Below, piece by piece: positions 61,284 to 64,000 of a DNA stretch of 64,000 nt. The notes beneath the pieces are model-generated. The model had not been told where the DNA came from. It did not search any database and saw nothing but the letters and a program-made list of their open reading frames with translations. The number at the start of each line of letters is the position of its first letter. The first letter of the stretch is position 1. The stretch is from the NCBI GenBank assembly GCA_946807835.1, contig OX327696.1:4786501-4850500 (forward strand), written 5' to 3'. Both the position numbers and the translations under genes were made by a program. Source of the DNA: Ailanthus altissimus. Lineage: Eukaryota; Streptophyta; Magnoliopsida; Sapindales; Simaroubaceae.

Positions 61284-61661
61284 TGTTTAACACAACGAAA
61301 TTAAATATAGCATGGATAAATATACATACCTTTTAATGTTTTACAATGAATTTGATGAATTGAAATAAGGCCAAGTATAATTCAATAGGAATTATACTAA
61401 TGTTTACAACTCAATTTACTAATATTTTTCTATGTTTGTAGAAAACATTTTTTTTTTCCTGTGAAATCTCTTTTTTTTCTTAAATTCTAAACCCCCTCCC
61501 CTCCCCCCCTTTTTATAGAGCTGATGTGTCTCCTTAAAAAGGCAACATGTCTCTTGATAAAAAGGCATGCCCCTTCAAATAATAACATGTCCATTAGAAG
61601 GGGTATTTGATAAATGAATTCGAATTGAATCGTTATGGGCGACCCGACCCAAATTCTAACA
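61284..61661 (-). repeat. 5' LTR of the copia element
   Basis: 378 bp matching the left LTR, with extra internal bases, including a C-rich run at about 61493-61510 absent from the partner. Confidence 0.9.
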
Positions 61662-61666
61662 TTTCG

Positions 61667-63500
61667 AAACAAATTTATGAATGAAAGCTGTGGCTTCGAG
61701 GTTGAAGGAGTTGGCTAGGCTAAGGACGTTTTAGCTAAGTTTAAGTATTCTATAAATCATGATTGAGATGTTTCAAGAGGGACAATGGTGCAATGGCAGC
61801 CTCTAGAGTGGGAACATTTAAAGCTCAATACGGATGCAACCATTGATAAGATTTAGAATAGGAATGACTTTAGATTTGTGATTTGTAATCACTATAGCAA
61901 GGTAATATGCTTCAACTCAATGTTTATGGTCTATTGTTCATGAAAGTAACACACGAATATTAACCGCAAATACACGAGCGGTGAGCTAGTAATAAAGTAA
62001 TGATAAGTATTGTTCCTATAAAGATTGATCTTCTAAATTAATATTAAATACTATAGTGCTAATAACTTAATTTTATTTAGACTAATTTTAATTATAAGTT
62101 GATTAATGAAAAAAAAAACGTTTAAACTAATAATTTAACAAATTAAAGAGGTGAGAAATCTATGATAAATAGTCTTAGGGTTTAGATTTTACTCTACTTT
62201 TCTTATGTTCTTCATATTTTAGTGATTAATATATACTATTGTGAATTCATTAATCAATAAGTTCAATATTAATCTCATTATCTCTCCCTAATATCAAATA
62301 AGATCATGTACATACATATTCGAGTTCATATCCCTACCTAACTTGTCTATTTATACATGCATTATGTAACCCTTAAATTGATTATCCAAATTTTATTAGT
62401 CTCCTAACTCAATTAAAACTAAGATCATGCTTTTTAAGTTCAAAAAATGAGTTAATCTTTTTCAAGCATACAATTCACAAGTCTAGATCATCTAATCATT
62501 TTTTCAATCAAATTAAAAATGTTAAATCCAGAAGAAAAACACAAATAAATTGCACAAGAAATAGTTATTAATCAACAAAAAACTATTCGAACATAGTATA
62601 TGGTAGAGTTACATCAAGCTATAGAATAAGAAATTTAGTCAACCATAGTCAAGTATAACATCACAATAATTCAAAGGTTTACAACAATAATCATGTTTAA
62701 AATAACATAAATTCTAAATTAAAGTAAAAAAAAAAACTAGTTAGAGATAACTTTTTGGGCCTTCAATATTCGAGAGTCTTCAAGAATCTAAACTCCAAAA
62801 TGCTTTCTCTTCATTTCAACAAATATAATTTTTAATTTTTTTTTATAAATTCTCAAAATAGACTTCAAAATTAAAACATAAAATTTAAAAAAAAATTAGA
62901 GTGTTGATGGTGCAGCTATGCACTAAACATTCTGTCATAGGGTCTCCATTTAACATATAGGTGCCAAAATTTGTATTTTTTGACACCTAGCTGTGGAGAC
63001 ACTATAACAAAAATACGATAACATAATACCATCGTTGTAGTAAATATATTGTAATAAATTTAGTATTTTTTTATTTTTTATTTTAAAATTTTCATATCAA
63101 ATAATTTTATTACCTTTTAACTTATAAAATAACAACAATACACATAAATAATTACATATTTATTCTCAAAATAAGTAAACATAAGTTACGAATAATATAT
63201 AAAATTAGCTTATCAACTAAATCCATTTTTTTGTGGCTGAAGCGACTGCACTGTTATTGGGGGTTCACGCTGCTTCCCATATGAGTTTTTCACCCCTTCA
63301 GATTGAATCTGATGCCATAATAGTGGTCAATGATTTGCTTTCTAAAACTATGGCGCAGACTGAATTAAGATTAATAATTCAGAAGATCTTGAGTTGTCTT
63401 AACTCATTTCAGGCTTTTAATATCATCTTTGTGCGAATAGATTAGCGCACGAGCTAGCAAAGTTTGAGTTTATGTTCTTCTATTACCGATTCTTGAACGA
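61667..63500 (+). pseudogene. LINE-type RNase H-like (RVT_3) domain, split
   Basis: Plus-strand relic. 61790-61925 has WQPLEWEHLKLNTDATID, the typical start of the RVT_3/RNase H-like domain in plant LINEs, and 63229-63445 has AEATALLLGVHAASHM and LQIESDAIIVVND, the core with acidic residues. AHELAKF follows near 63450 in a shifted frame, pointing to a one-base deletion. The middle is split by about 1.3 kb of AT-rich insert. The upstream part of the same frame (ending in a W-F-F type tract) lies left of the copia element, just before 52041. Stops at 61715 and elsewhere show decay. Confidence 0.7.
61930..63225. other. AT-rich insertion in the RVT_3 relic
   Basis: Non-coding, with a CACTATAACAAAAA word at 62999-63012 that resembles a CACTA-type end. 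The start (TAACACACGAATATTAACCGC, about 61948) does not give a matching end, so the class is unknown. Confidence 0.4.
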
Positions 63501-63834
63501 ATTTCGTTCCAAGTACTTTAAATATATTGTTATGGAGGAGTCCCCCTCCTAACTTTTCCAGTTAGTTAATGAAGATGATTTCTTTTCAACATACTTTTTA
63601 ATTTATTGAAAAATATATATATTACTTGTAATAATAAGCTATTTAGCTTTGCAATTTAATACATTAAATTAAGTTTAATGTCACAAAATAATACAAACAA
63701 ACGAAATCAAAATAAAATAAAATAAAAATTGTGGCTGAAACAGAGCCAAGTTCAGTCACCATACACCTTTCTTCTTTCTTCTTCGTTATCCACTTTTTGT
63801 TTTCAGTGGCAAAGCGCAAAAACCCAAATTTACA
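63501..63834. other. Spacer and leader of the right-edge gene
   Basis: AT-rich to about 63730, then a CT-rich leader (TTTCTTCTTTCTTCTTCG) before the ATG at 63835. Confidence 0.5.
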
Positions 63835-64000
63835 ATGGCTGCCACACCCTCGCCCTTCCCCCATAATTATATTTTTACCCCTCCCCACTCTTCCCTTCCT
63901 CGCCTGCATAGCCCCCCGCCGGCAACTCTCTGCTATTCTTTGCCCGCCACTGGTCACCATGCACTGGCTCTGCATTCCCATTTCGCCCCTCCGAAGACGC
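63835..64000 (+). CDS. N-terminus of a probably plastid-targeted protein (partial)
   Basis: The ATG at 63835-63837 sits in a good plant context (ACAATGGCTGCC) and opens a frame to the window end (55 codons). It is rich in Pro, Ser, His, Thr and Ala and almost free of acidic residues (MAATPSPFPHNYIFTPPHSS at the start), as in transit peptides. GC content rises sharply compared with the spacer, and a CT-rich leader precedes it. The mature domain lies outside the window, so the family is unknown; intron-less organellar proteins such as PPRs often start this way. The 105-codon frame on the opposite strand (63664-63981) is a shadow. Confidence 0.6.
   Translation, partial: MAATPSPFPHNYIFTPPHSSLPRLHSPPPATLCYSLPATGHHALALHSHFAPPKT

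Larger units (their letters stand above)
52042..61661 (-). mobile_element. Ty1-copia element with both LTRs and perfect target duplication
   Basis: Boundaries: TGTTTAACA at 52042 and CTAACA ending at 61661, flanked by TTTCG (52037-52041 and 61662-61666). Minus-strand order: 5' LTR 61661-61284, primer-binding site, gag, CCHC knuckle, protease, integrase, reverse transcriptase, RNase H, 3' LTR 52348-52042. The order integrase before RT defines Ty1-copia. Many stops and shifts make it inactive, and the LTRs differ by indels and substitutions, so it is old. A 2053-bp solo LTR is inserted in the RNase H region. Length without that insert is about 7.56 kb. Confidence 0.9.

Noticed and set aside
63664..63981. 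105-codon minus-strand frame at the right edge
   Set aside because: It is the complement of the GC-rich transit-peptide region and has no start context or motif.
1..64000. CRISPR arrays, tRNA or rRNA genes, riboswitches
   Set aside because: Nothing with the required repeat-spacer pattern, cloverleaf or rRNA sequence was seen; the window is plant nuclear DNA. Only tRNA-complementary primer sites of retroelements are present.

Overview
This is a 64 kb stretch of nuclear DNA from a flowering plant, almost certainly a eudicot. The evidence is spliced genes with GT-AG introns, an organellar PPR-E gene, a DUF506 gene, AT-rich spacers, plant MITEs, and Ty1-copia and Ty3-gypsy elements primed by initiator tRNA-Met. 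I cannot name the species. There is no sign of bacterial, viral or organellar sequence, and I found no new defence or biosynthetic system. The window's interest lies in its nested, datable transposon insertions, several long hairpins, and a few gene-structure details.

Genes. (1) 3-1163 (+): the 3' part of a PLS-class PPR protein that looks like the orthologue of Arabidopsis At1g71490. (2) 1694-2773 (-): the last four exons of an NTF2/SnoaL-like protein, convergent with the PPR gene and carrying a one-base frameshift in a G run. From memory, an NTF2-family gene is also the neighbour of At1g71490, so this looks like old microsynteny. (3) 34178-41637 (+): a complete 13-exon alpha/beta hydrolase of the ABHD11/YbfF type, 380 aa, with a likely plastid transit peptide. 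(4) 42275-45191 (-): a complete three-exon DUF506 (PDDEXK-like) protein of 288 aa, convergent with the hydrolase. (5) 63835-64000 (+): the start of a further gene, probably organelle-targeted, cut by the window edge.

Transposons. 5.1-9.5 kb is AT-rich and holds a long inverted-repeat element, a GC-rich repeat island with a near-perfect 135-nt hairpin, and hAT-like and Tourist-like MITEs. 10752-12957 is a solo LTR. 12.9-16.8 kb is mostly degraded repeat. 16.8-19.3 kb is an internally deleted copia element. It is joined at a microhomology junction to a Ty3-gypsy chromovirus (19.3-29.2 kb), whose 5' LTR holds a second, inverted copy of the same solo LTR. 29.2-32.1 kb is a decayed copia reverse transcriptase with an internal tandem duplication and another LTR insertion. 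32.1-33.3 kb is a non-LTR insertion with a 17-bp target duplication. 45.9-46.9 kb is an inverted-repeat element. 52042-61661 is a copia element with both LTRs and a perfect TTTCG target duplication. It sits inside an older LINE-type RNase H-like reading frame and has itself been broken by a third, diverged copy of the 2-kb solo LTR.

The genes lie in two islands (0-3 kb and 34-45 kb) plus the right edge. Nothing suggests that they work as a pathway. The transposon block between the islands accounts for most of the window.
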